From positions 1-5,597 of the forward strand of contig JAMCWS010000188.1 in the NCBI GenBank assembly GCA_023480605.1: a stretch of DNA of 5,597 nucleotides, in the 5' to 3' direction. Shown one piece after another: positions 1 to 5,164 of this stretch (its first letter is position 1; each line of letters starts with the position of its first letter). Origin of the DNA: a bacterium (GTDB taxonomy: Bacteria > Sumerlaeota > Sumerlaeia > MVZB01). The position numbers were made by a program, and so were the translations under genes. Under the pieces are notes generated by a model, which was not told the origin of the DNA, searched no databases, and saw only the letters and a list, made by a program, of their open reading frames with translations.

Positions 1-8
1 GGGTAACC

Positions 9-23
9 GATCGATGATCGATC
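9..23. repeat. Odd-length palindrome rich in GATC
   Basis: Seven bases, a single central G at position 16, then the exact reverse complement of the seven. It contains three GATC tetramers (9-12, 16-19, 20-23). With only one unpaired centre base it cannot form a relaxed RNA hairpin, so a DNA-level site or plain chance is more likely than an RNA role. Confidence 0.3.
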
Positions 24-27
24 CGGA

Positions 28-90
28 GTCCCATCAGGGACGAATGATGAGGGGATTTCGCTCCCATCATCCGTCTCTGACGGGACTTTT
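28..90 (+). repeat. Long imperfect inverted repeat (hairpin), possible terminator or small palindromic element
   Basis: The arms 28-54 and 61-86 pair around a 6-nt loop (55-60, ATTTCG). Reading outward, 51-54 pairs with 61-64 (one G.T), 49 down to 44 with 65-70, 42 down to 34 with 72-80 (one G.T) and 32 down to 28 with 82-86. The exceptions are two A.C mismatches (43/71 and 33/81) and one bulged A (50). That gives about 24 pairs, two of them wobble. The A27-T87 pair extends it, and TTTT follows at 87-90. This fits a Rho-independent terminator of a gene to the left, although the stem is longer than usual for one. It also fits a REP/MITE-like palindromic element. The outer arm GTCCC/GGGAC recurs downstream. 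Confidence 0.6.
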
Positions 91-142
91 GGGGCGAGGC
101 GGCCATCCATCCCGTCATTGCCATGGCGGGCTGAAGGCAACC

Positions 143-155
143 GTCCCTTCGGGAC
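143..155. repeat. Small hairpin sharing GTCCC/GGGAC arms with the upstream hairpin
   Basis: GTCCC (143-147), a TTC loop and GGGAC (151-155) make a perfect 5-bp stem. The same pentamers occur at 28-32 (GTCCC), 37-41 and 82-86 (GGGAC). The recurrence suggests a repeated palindromic unit rather than isolated chance, but the stem is short and no T-run follows it. Confidence 0.4.
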
Positions 156-224
156 TGGGTCCAACGCTCGGAATGTCGGCCCGATTTTGGGAACAGAGGA
201 TCTGATCTGAGAGAGAATTCAGAG

Positions 225-251
225 ATGCGCCGGGGCACGAATCGGGCGCAT
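225..251. promoter_or_regulatory. Inverted repeat, candidate operator
   Basis: ATGCGCC (225-231) and its exact reverse complement GGCGCAT (245-251) are separated by 13 nt. The right arm ends 8 nt before the candidate -35 hexamer. This is the position expected for an activator or repressor dimer controlling the operon. It could equally form a weak RNA hairpin if transcribed from further upstream. No regulator gene lies in the window, so the family cannot be named. Confidence 0.35.
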
Positions 252-259
252 TAAAATTG

Positions 260-288
260 TTGTGTCTGCAAACGCGGAAATCTATGAT
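260..288 (+). promoter_or_regulatory. Candidate sigma-70-type promoter of the four-gene operon
   Basis: TTGTGT (260-265) and TATGAT (283-288) are separated by exactly 17 nt. The -10 matches TATAAT at 5 of 6 positions, the -35 matches TTGACA at 3 of 6. Transcription would begin near 295, leaving a 5' leader of about 35 nt with an AAAGGA ribosome binding site (314-319). This is the best-spaced hexamer pair I saw between the upstream hairpins and the first gene. Confidence 0.4.
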
Positions 289-329
289 GGCCGCACATTG
301 CATTACTTTCAGTAAAGGAACGCGAAACG

Positions 330-1706
330 ATGAGTTCTGATTCCCAATCACGAAGGCATTTTTTGAAGTGTGTGGGTCTGGGCGCGACGGCCGCGATGGT
401 CGGCATGTCGGGTTGCAGCCGCATTTCGATGCGGCCAACCGACCTTGCCCGCGCGACATCGGTCCGCCGCCCCCGGCGGCTGGCTGAGAAGGAAAAACTC
501 AATATCGCCTGCGTCGGCTGCGGCGGCAAGGGCACCTCGGACATCGAAGGCGTCAGCGGCGAGAACATCGTGGCCTTGTGCGACGTCGACGCCAACCGCG
601 CCGCGGAGGGCTGGGCCAAACACCCCAAAGCGCCCAAATACTGGGACTACCGCCGGATGCTGCGGGAAATGGACGACAAGATCGACGCCGTCGTCGTCGC
701 GACGCCCGACCACGTCCACTTTCCCGCGGCGATGATGGCCATTTCGATGGGGAAGCACGTCTACGTGCAAAAACCGCTGACCCACACCGTCTGGGAGGCG
801 CGCCAACTCACCCTGGCGGCCCGCCGCCATGGCGTGGCGACGCAGATGGGCAACCAGGGCCACGCCAACGAAGGCACGCGGCTGCTTAAGGAATGGGTCG
901 ACGCCGGCGCCATCGGCAAGGTGCGCGAGGTGCATATCTGGACCAATCGACCCATCTGGCCCCAAGGCATCGACCGGCCGGCCGAAGAGATGGCCGTCCC
1001 CGATCCGCTGCAATGGAACCTGTGGCTCAACGGCGCCCCTTACCGGCCATACAATGAGGCCTACATGCCATTCAACTGGCGTGGCTGGTGGGACTTCGGC
1101 TGCGGCGCGCTGGGCGACATGGGCTGCCACCTCATGGACGCGGCGTTCTGGGCACTCAAGCTCGATAATCCGAAACGGATCGAAGCAACCAGTTCGGGGA
1201 TCAACAAGGAAACCGCGCCGGAGTGGTCGATCATCACCTACGAGTTCGGCGCGCGGGGCGACATGCCTCCGCTCAAGTTGGTTTGGTATGACGGCGGCAA
1301 GATGCCGCCGCGTCCCAAGGAACTCGACCCCGACCGCGAAATGCCCAAGGGCGGCCAGATCCTCATCGGCGACAAGGGGATCATCATGGACGACTCGGAT
1401 TATTGCCACAGTCCGCGCCTGATCCCCGAATCGGCCATGCGCGCGTTCCTGCCGCATCGCCCGCCGAAAACCATTCCGCGCGTCCCGGAATCCGATCCTT
1501 ACAAGGAATGGATCGCAGCCTGCAAGGGCGGGATGCCGGCCGGCAGTAATTTCGATCACTCCGGTCCCTTGACCGAGATGATCCTGCTGGGCAACGTCGC
1601 CTTGCGGGCCGAAGGGCCGATCGAATGGGACGGCGAAAACATGCGGGTGACCAACGACCCGAAGGCCGACAAACTGATCCGGGGCAATCGCTACCGGCGG
1701 TTCTGA
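330..1706 (+). CDS. TAT-exported Gfo/Idh/MocA family oxidoreductase
   Basis: An NAD(P)-dependent oxidoreductase of 458 aa, probably acting on a sugar, polyol or glycoside in the periplasm. A perfect twin-arginine motif SRRHFLK (residues 7-13) precedes a hydrophobic stretch. MSGC (26-29) resembles a lipobox, so the mature protein could be membrane-anchored at Cys29. The Rossmann domain starts at about residue 57 with a glycine-rich loop (IACVGCGGKG, 60-68) and the acidic CDVD (84-87) that ends strand 2. DHVHF (127-131) follows. The EKP motif is QKP (147-149), with Lys148 kept. The second half holds the family signature GDMGCHLMD (262-270), giving Asp263 and His267 as likely catalytic residues. 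The start is set by AAAGGA 10 nt upstream of the ATG. It is the first gene of the operon. TAT export fits folding around a tightly bound cofactor, as known for glucose-fructose oxidoreductase. The family is secure, the substrate unknown. Confidence 0.93.
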   Translation: MSSDSQSRRHFLKCVGLGATAAMVGMSGCSRISMRPTDLARATSVRRPRRLAEKEKLNIACVGCGGKGTSDIEGVSGENIVALCDVDANRAAEGWAKHPKAPKYWDYRRMLREMDDKIDAVVVATPDHVHFPAAMMAISMGKHVYVQKPLTHTVWEARQLTLAARRHGVATQMGNQGHANEGTRLLKEWVDAGAIGKVREVHIWTNRPIWPQGIDRPAEEMAVPDPLQWNLWLNGAPYRPYNEAYMPFNWRGWWDFGCGALGDMGCHLMDAAFWALKLDNPKRIEATSSGINKETAPEWSIITYEFGARGDMPPLKLVWYDGGKMPPRPKELDPDREMPKGGQILIGDKGIIMDDSDYCHSPRLIPESAMRAFLPHRPPKTIPRVPESDPYKEWIAACKGGMPAGSNFDHSGPLTEMILLGNVALRAEGPIEWDGENMRVTNDPKADKLIRGNRYRRF

Positions 1707-1734
1707 ACGCGGCCAAGGCGCCCGGCTTCGGCAA

Positions 1735-1766
1735 GTGCGGGGCGGCGTTTTTCCGGCCGCCCCCAC
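1735..1766 (+). other. Intercistronic stem-loop between oxidoreductase and AKR-like genes
   Basis: GTG (1735-1737), one bulged C, and GGGGCGGC (1739-1746) pair with GCCGCCCC (1756-1763) and CAC (1764-1766) around a 9-nt loop. The stem is 11 bp, nearly all G-C. No T-run follows, so it is not a classic terminator. It could stabilise or separate the upstream mRNA segment, or reduce read-through. It lies in the 134-nt gap, the largest inside the operon, and ends about 60 nt before the next ribosome binding site. Confidence 0.4.
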
Positions 1767-1840
1767 GGCCGCCGTCTCCCACGAACCGGCGTAGCACATC
1801 ACATTCAGCCTCGCGATATTTCAACCAAGGAGACGGAACC

Positions 1841-2989
1841 ATGGGGCATGGAAATGAACAAGTGGGCGAGCACGGTTTGACGCGCCGTGACTTTATCCGC
1901 GGCGGAGCCGCGCTGGCGGCGGGGGTGGCCCTGGGATTCACGCCCACCCAAATCATCCGCGCGGCCAATCCGGGCGGCGCCGACACGAGCGGCATACTTT
2001 CCTACAATCCCGAGATGGAATACCGCCGGCTGGGCAAAACGGGCCTGATGGTGTCGGCCGCGTGCCTGGGCGGGCACTGGAAACGGGTCGATATGTTCAT
2101 CGGCGGCGAAAAGAATGCGGGCTGGGGCGGCGACATCAGCCGGCCCGAATTCCAGAAAAACCGCGCCGACGTGGTTTCGCGATGCATCGAGCGGGGCATC
2201 AATTACGTCGACGCCTGCAGCGAACTGGAGATCGCCGCTTACAGCCGGGCGCTCAAAGGTCGGCGCGAGCAGATGTATCTGGGGTGGTCGCCGGCCGAAC
2301 ACGAGTCGCGCAACCCCGAATACCGGACGGCCGCCAAACTGATGGAGACCTTCGACAAATCCCTCAAGGATACGGGGGAGGAATACGTGGATTTGTGGCG
2401 AATCACCGGCATGCAGGACGGCAAAACCGCGCCCGACGGCAAGCACATCATGGCGCACGACGAGCGTGAGTCCGAACAGATCGCCAAGGCGCTCGAACTG
2501 GCCAGGAAGTCGGGCCGGGCGCGGGCCACGGGAGTTTCGTCGCACGACCGGCTTTGGCTCGAATACATGATGAACACCTTCCCGGAGCAGATCGAGGTAG
2601 TGGTCTCGCCCTACACCGCGAAGTCGAAGGTGCTGCCCAAGGAGAGTTTCTTTGACACGGTCCGGAAGTGCGGCTGCGGCTTCCTCGGCATCAAACCTTT
2701 CGCGAGCAATTCGTTGTTCAAGGGCAACAGCGCGCCCGACAGCCCGACATTCGAAGAAGACAACCGCCTGGCCCGGCTGGCCATCCGTTATATTTTGTGC
2801 AATCCGGCCATCACCGCGCCGATCCCCGGTATGGTCTCGGTGCAGCAGGTGGACAACGTCGCCCTGGCGATCAAGGAGCACCGCGAACTCGACGAGACGG
2901 AAAAAGCCGCGCTCGACACGGCTATGGAAGTGGCGTGGAACAGCCTGCCGGCCGATTACGAGTGGCTGAAGAGGTGGGAATATGTGTAG
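1841..2989 (+). CDS. TAT-exported aldo/keto reductase-like protein with degenerate active site
   Basis: A 382-aa protein with an aldo/keto reductase TIM-barrel fold. The open frame extends upstream to 1625, but the ATG at 1841 is chosen because AAGGAG (1827-1832) lies 8 nt before it and it yields a TAT signal: TRRDFIR (14-20) and an Ala/Gly-rich hydrophobic core. AKR hallmarks are YRRLGKTGLMVS (61-72), GINYVDA (119-125), ALKGRR (137-142), EEYVDLW (180-186), ATGVSSH (229-235) and IPGMVSVQQVDN (328-339). By alignment to the canonical motifs, the tetrad Asp is kept (Asp124). The Tyr position appears to be Leu129, the Lys position Ser150 (LGWS for LATK) and the His position Thr189 (WRIT for YQLH). 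There is no C-terminal ferredoxin-like cysteine cluster. It may therefore not be a working reductase. Its last 8 nt overlap the cytochrome gene, suggesting translational coupling. The fold is confident, enzymatic activity doubtful. Confidence 0.88.
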   Translation: MGHGNEQVGEHGLTRRDFIRGGAALAAGVALGFTPTQIIRAANPGGADTSGILSYNPEMEYRRLGKTGLMVSAACLGGHWKRVDMFIGGEKNAGWGGDISRPEFQKNRADVVSRCIERGINYVDACSELEIAAYSRALKGRREQMYLGWSPAEHESRNPEYRTAAKLMETFDKSLKDTGEEYVDLWRITGMQDGKTAPDGKHIMAHDERESEQIAKALELARKSGRARATGVSSHDRLWLEYMMNTFPEQIEVVVSPYTAKSKVLPKESFFDTVRKCGCGFLGIKPFASNSLFKGNSAPDSPTFEEDNRLARLAIRYILCNPAITAPIPGMVSVQQVDNVALAIKEHRELDETEKAALDTAMEVAWNSLPADYEWLKRWEYV

Positions 2990-3614
2990 AGGTTGCCCCT
3001 GGGCGGCGATTCGTCTTTGGGCGCTGACTTGCGTGATGACGGCGGGCTTGGGGGACGTGGTTTGGGCCGCTCCCGGGCCGGCCGGGCCGAACCCGGGCGG
3101 GCCGCCCCCCCTGACGGTTGACAAGGCGGCGCCGCTGCTGCTCGACGAGGCCACGACGAGCGCCAAGCCTGCGAATTTGCGTAAACTCATTTGCCACGAT
3201 TGCCATGCCAATTACCTGGAAGAGCCGTTCGCGGTGGCGCACGATAAAGCGGGGGTTACCTGCCTGAGCTGCCATGGCGAGTCGATGGCGCATTCGGGCG
3301 ACGAGAATAACATCACTCCGCCGGAAGTCATGTATGCGCGCGAGGCCATCGCGCCCAAATGCCGCCAGTGCCACCCCGATCACAACGCGGCGGCGATCGA
3401 TGTGATCGTCTTGTGGCAGCGGCGCGGCCTGCAGAAACTCGACGCCAGGCAACTCGTCTGCACCGATTGCCACGGGGAGCATCGCCTCAAGGTACGGACA
3501 GTCGAGTGGGACAAGAAGACGGGCAAGCCGTTGCCGGCGAAGGGGCGCGCGAAGCCGCGGGCGGAGCAAGAGACGCGGCCGGCGCCACCGGCCCGGCAAG
3601 ACGCGAAATCCTGA
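2982..3614 (+). CDS. Exported tetraheme cytochrome c
   Basis: A 210-aa periplasmic electron-transfer protein. A signal peptide (basic residues Arg3 and Arg11, hydrophobic core about 12-24, likely cleavage after VWA at 27-29) precedes a Pro/Gly-rich linker. Four c-type heme motifs follow: CHDCH (71-75), CLSCH (94-98), CRQCH (127-131) and CTDCH (160-164). Four further histidines, His87, His104, His134 and His167, could be the distal ligands, so all hemes may be bis-His. The C-terminal 40 residues are charged and Pro/Ala-rich with no cysteines, probably disordered. The ATG lies within the end of the AKR-like gene (8-nt overlap, shifted frame), so translation is probably coupled. The likely role is accepting electrons from, or passing them to, a periplasmic redox partner. 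Which partner is inference. It is not recognisable as a specific named cytochrome, but resembles small cytochrome c3/c7- or NapC-tail-like multiheme proteins. Confidence 0.9.
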   Translation: MCRGCPWAAIRLWALTCVMTAGLGDVVWAAPGPAGPNPGGPPPLTVDKAAPLLLDEATTSAKPANLRKLICHDCHANYLEEPFAVAHDKAGVTCLSCHGESMAHSGDENNITPPEVMYAREAIAPKCRQCHPDHNAAAIDVIVLWQRRGLQKLDARQLVCTDCHGEHRLKVRTVEWDKKTGKPLPAKGRAKPRAEQETRPAPPARQDAKS

Positions 3615-3654
3615 AGGTATCCAACAACCTGACGGCCTATTCCACAATCCGTGG

Positions 3655-3669
3655 CGGCGGTTACCGCCG
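3655..3669 (+). promoter_or_regulatory. Stem-loop just before the isomerase ATG
   Basis: CGGCGG (3655-3660), a TTA loop and CCGCCG (3664-3669) form a perfect 6-bp GC stem ending 9 nt before the ATG at 3679. It occupies the place where a ribosome binding site would be, and no purine-rich site is otherwise visible there. It could lower initiation at this ATG. Confidence 0.35.
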
Positions 3670-3678
3670 GTTCGAATC

Positions 3679-4584
3679 ATGCTCATATCGAGTCAGCTTC
3701 ACCGACTGCGGACGGCGGGAATACCCCTGCTGCTCCTGACTATCTTCTTTTGGGGAGGTAACACGATTGTGACCGCGCAAGCAACCAAAACTCCGGCTTC
3801 GGCGGGCGCCGAGAAACTGGGCTGGCACCTGGGCGCCCAGGTCTATACGTTTAAAAGCTTCACGTTTTATGAGGCGGTCGACAAAACCGTCGCGTCGGGG
3901 ATGCGCTACATCGAGGTTTTCCCCGGCCAGAAACTGGCCCCCGACGACCCGACCCTCACGCGCCACGACATGTCCGCCGAAGCGCGCCGGAAAATGATCG
4001 ACAAGTGCCGCGCCGCCGGCGTCACCATGCAGGCCTACGGCGTCGTCAACGGCGCGAATCCCGACGAATGGCGCAGGATCTTCGAGTTCTGCCGTCAGTT
4101 GGGCATCGGCGTGGTCGTCGCCGAACCCAAGGCCGAAGACTTCGACACGCTCGACAAACTGACCGAGGAATTCAAGATCGACGTGGCGATCCACAATCAC
4201 CCCGAGCCCTCGCACTACTGGAATCCCGAAACGGTGCTGGCGGCCATCAAGGGCCACAGCAATCGCATCGGTTCGTGCGCCGACACCGGCCACTGGATGC
4301 GGTCGGGGCTCGATCCGCTCGAATGCTTGAAAAAACTCCAAGGCCACATCATCAGCCTGCATTTCAAGGATCTCGAACGGATGGGCAAGGGCGCGCACGA
4401 CGTGCCCTGGGGGACGGGCGTCGGCAACGTCAAGGCTCTTCTGGCGGAACTTAAGCGCCAGGGTTTCAAGGGCGGATTCTCCGCCGAATACGAATACAAC
4501 TGGGAAGATTCGGTGCCCGACCTTCAGAAGTGCTCCGAATTTTTCTACAAGACGGCCGACGAGCTGGCCGCCGAAGGCAAATAA
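3679..4584 (+). CDS. Secreted sugar phosphate isomerase/epimerase-like TIM barrel (AP endonuclease 2 fold)
   Basis: A 301-aa protein of the xylose isomerase-like/AP endonuclease 2 superfamily, whose members isomerise, epimerise or cleave sugars with a divalent metal. The N-terminus reads as a signal peptide: Arg11, hydrophobic IPLLLLTIFF (15-24), cleavage near VTAQA (31-35). Barrel landmarks are LGAQVYTF (51-58), MRYIEV (75-80), GVVVAEP (144-150), VAIHNHPE (169-176), SCADTGHW (199-206), SLHFKD (226-231) and FSAEYEY (267-273). Glu149, Asp202, His228 and Glu270 are the likely metal ligands, with His174 and His205 nearby. An alternative in-frame GTG at 3769 (residue 31) has a much better ribosome binding site (GGGGAGGT, 3753-3759) and would give a cytosolic form of 271 aa. 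I keep the ATG because the residues it adds form a coherent signal peptide and the neighbours are exported. It is the last gene of the operon and a terminator follows. Homologous folds act as the eliminating partner of Gfo/Idh enzymes in 3-keto-glycoside cleavage. That role here is inferred. Confidence 0.87.
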   Translation: MLISSQLHRLRTAGIPLLLLTIFFWGGNTIVTAQATKTPASAGAEKLGWHLGAQVYTFKSFTFYEAVDKTVASGMRYIEVFPGQKLAPDDPTLTRHDMSAEARRKMIDKCRAAGVTMQAYGVVNGANPDEWRRIFEFCRQLGIGVVVAEPKAEDFDTLDKLTEEFKIDVAIHNHPEPSHYWNPETVLAAIKGHSNRIGSCADTGHWMRSGLDPLECLKKLQGHIISLHFKDLERMGKGAHDVPWGTGVGNVKALLAELKRQGFKGGFSAEYEYNWEDSVPDLQKCSEFFYKTADELAAEGK

Positions 4585-4628
4585 ATCGGGTCGCCACTTG
4601 GTTTTGACGAGCCCAATGGATTTGCATT

Positions 4629-4657
4629 GGCCGGCGCTTTCGGGCGCCGGCCTTTTT
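4629..4657 (+). terminator. Rho-independent terminator of the four-gene operon
   Basis: A perfect 9-bp GC stem, GGCCGGCGC (4629-4637) with GCGCCGGCC (4644-4652), encloses a 6-nt loop TTTCGG and is followed directly by five Ts (4653-4657). It sits 44 nt after the isomerase stop codon. This is a textbook intrinsic terminator and marks the end of the transcription unit. Confidence 0.88.
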
Positions 4658-4681
4658 ACGGTAATGCCGGACGGTTTTTGC

Positions 4682-4710
4682 GTGACAGCCAACCATCGAC
4701 TTCGCAAAAT
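4682..4710 (+). promoter_or_regulatory. Possible promoter after the terminator
   Basis: GTGACA (4682-4687, 5 of 6 to TTGACA) and CAAAAT (4705-4710, 4 of 6 to TATAAT) are 17 nt apart. They lie in the most AT-rich part of the gap after the terminator. This would start a new unit covering the hydrolase remnant and possibly the secreted-protein gene after it. It is hexamer evidence only. Confidence 0.3.
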
Positions 4711-4741
4711 ACACAAACCATTATGAACGTGAACGAACCGT

Positions 4742-4756
4742 TCGGGGTTGCCCCGA
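4742..4756. repeat. Small GC hairpin upstream of the hydrolase remnant
   Basis: TCGGGG (4742-4747), a TTG loop and CCCCGA (4751-4756) form a perfect 6-bp stem. It has no T-tail in either direction, so it is not a terminator. It would lie in the 5' leader of a transcript starting near 4717. Confidence 0.3.
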
Positions 4757-4784
4757 TCCCAATCGCCCGAGGGGTGCGCGCACG

Positions 4785-5148
4785 ATGACGATACGCCGGC
4801 CACGCTTCACGGTTTGCATCGGGATCCTGATGGCCGAAGGAGGTGGCCGGATTCGACCCCGCCGGCCAAGTGAAAGCCTTCACGCCCTACATGCCGATCC
4901 TCAACGTGAACGCGGCGTATCCGCCGACGCTGTTTCTGCACGGCGACCAGGATACCGATGTCCCTTACGCACAATCGGTGCGTATGGCACGGCGACTGGG
5001 CGAGGCGGGGGTGGAGAACAAAATGGTGACGCTTCGGGGCGCCGGGCATGAATTCCAAGGCGCGAATCCCGAGGACTTGGCGGCGGCCCGGCGGGAAATC
5101 GTCGCCTTCCTTGCGCGCCACGTCATGAATGCCGGGGAACGCCCCTGA
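4785..5148 (+). pseudogene. Remnant of a secreted alpha/beta hydrolase (BD-FAE/esterase-like), C-terminal third only
   Basis: The frame 4843-5148 (101 codons from GTG) encodes the C-terminal end of an alpha/beta hydrolase. Residues 13-20 (FTPYMPIL) and 27-41 (PP-TLFLHGDQDTDVP) match the strand and loop bearing the catalytic Asp (probably Asp37). GAGHEF (66-71) carries the catalytic His69. The nucleophile elbow GxSxG and the oxyanion HGG motif that should precede them are absent, so roughly two thirds of a usual protein of about 300 aa is missing. Just upstream, an ATG at 4785 in another frame, with GAGGGG (4769-4774) before it, encodes a basic then hydrophobic signal-peptide-like start (MTIRRPRFTVCIGILMA). 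I read this as an internal deletion with frameshift near 4825-4850. AAGGAGG at 4837-4843 overlaps the GTG and cannot serve it. Alternatives are an assembly error or a real short protein without its own catalytic serine. Confidence 0.65.
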
Positions 5149-5164
5149 TCCGAGGTTGGAATCC

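Larger units (their letters stand above)
1..329. other. Non-coding leader region upstream of the operon
   Basis: No convincing gene is visible here. The open frames that cross it are short, have no ribosome binding site and encode low-complexity Arg/Gly/His/Pro-rich peptides. The stretch holds structured DNA instead: a palindrome at 9-23, a long hairpin at 28-86, a shorter hairpin with the same arms at 143-155, an inverted repeat at 225-251 and a promoter-like hexamer pair at 260-288. The right-hand 100 bases are less GC-rich than the genes that follow, as expected of a promoter region. The left part may be the 3' end of an upstream transcription unit. Confidence 0.7.

Noticed and set aside
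14..205. 63-codon plus-strand frame in the leader
   Set aside because: It has no ribosome binding site, a low-complexity Gly/His/Arg/Pro peptide, and it runs through the long hairpin.
348..1802. 484-codon open frame on the minus strand
   Set aside because: It lies fully opposite the Gfo/Idh gene, and its peptide is Arg/Ala/Val/Gly-rich without family motifs. Long antisense frames are expected in GC-rich codon-biased genes.
1625..1840. Upstream extension of the AKR-like frame (72 extra codons)
   Set aside because: It overlaps the end of the oxidoreductase gene, and it would bury the TAT signal that starts naturally at 1841, where a proper AAGGAG site lies.
1805..3211. 468-codon open frame on the minus strand
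   Set aside because: It is a shadow of the AKR-like and cytochrome genes, with no recognisable domain and low-complexity composition.
3669..3678. GGTTCGAATC, identical to a tRNA T-loop consensus
   Set aside because: The flanks do not pair as a T-stem and no acceptor, D or anticodon arms can be drawn. It is chance within the spacer before the isomerase gene.
3661..4803. 380-codon open frame on the minus strand
   Set aside because: It is a shadow of the isomerase gene and crosses that gene's intrinsic terminator. No motifs.
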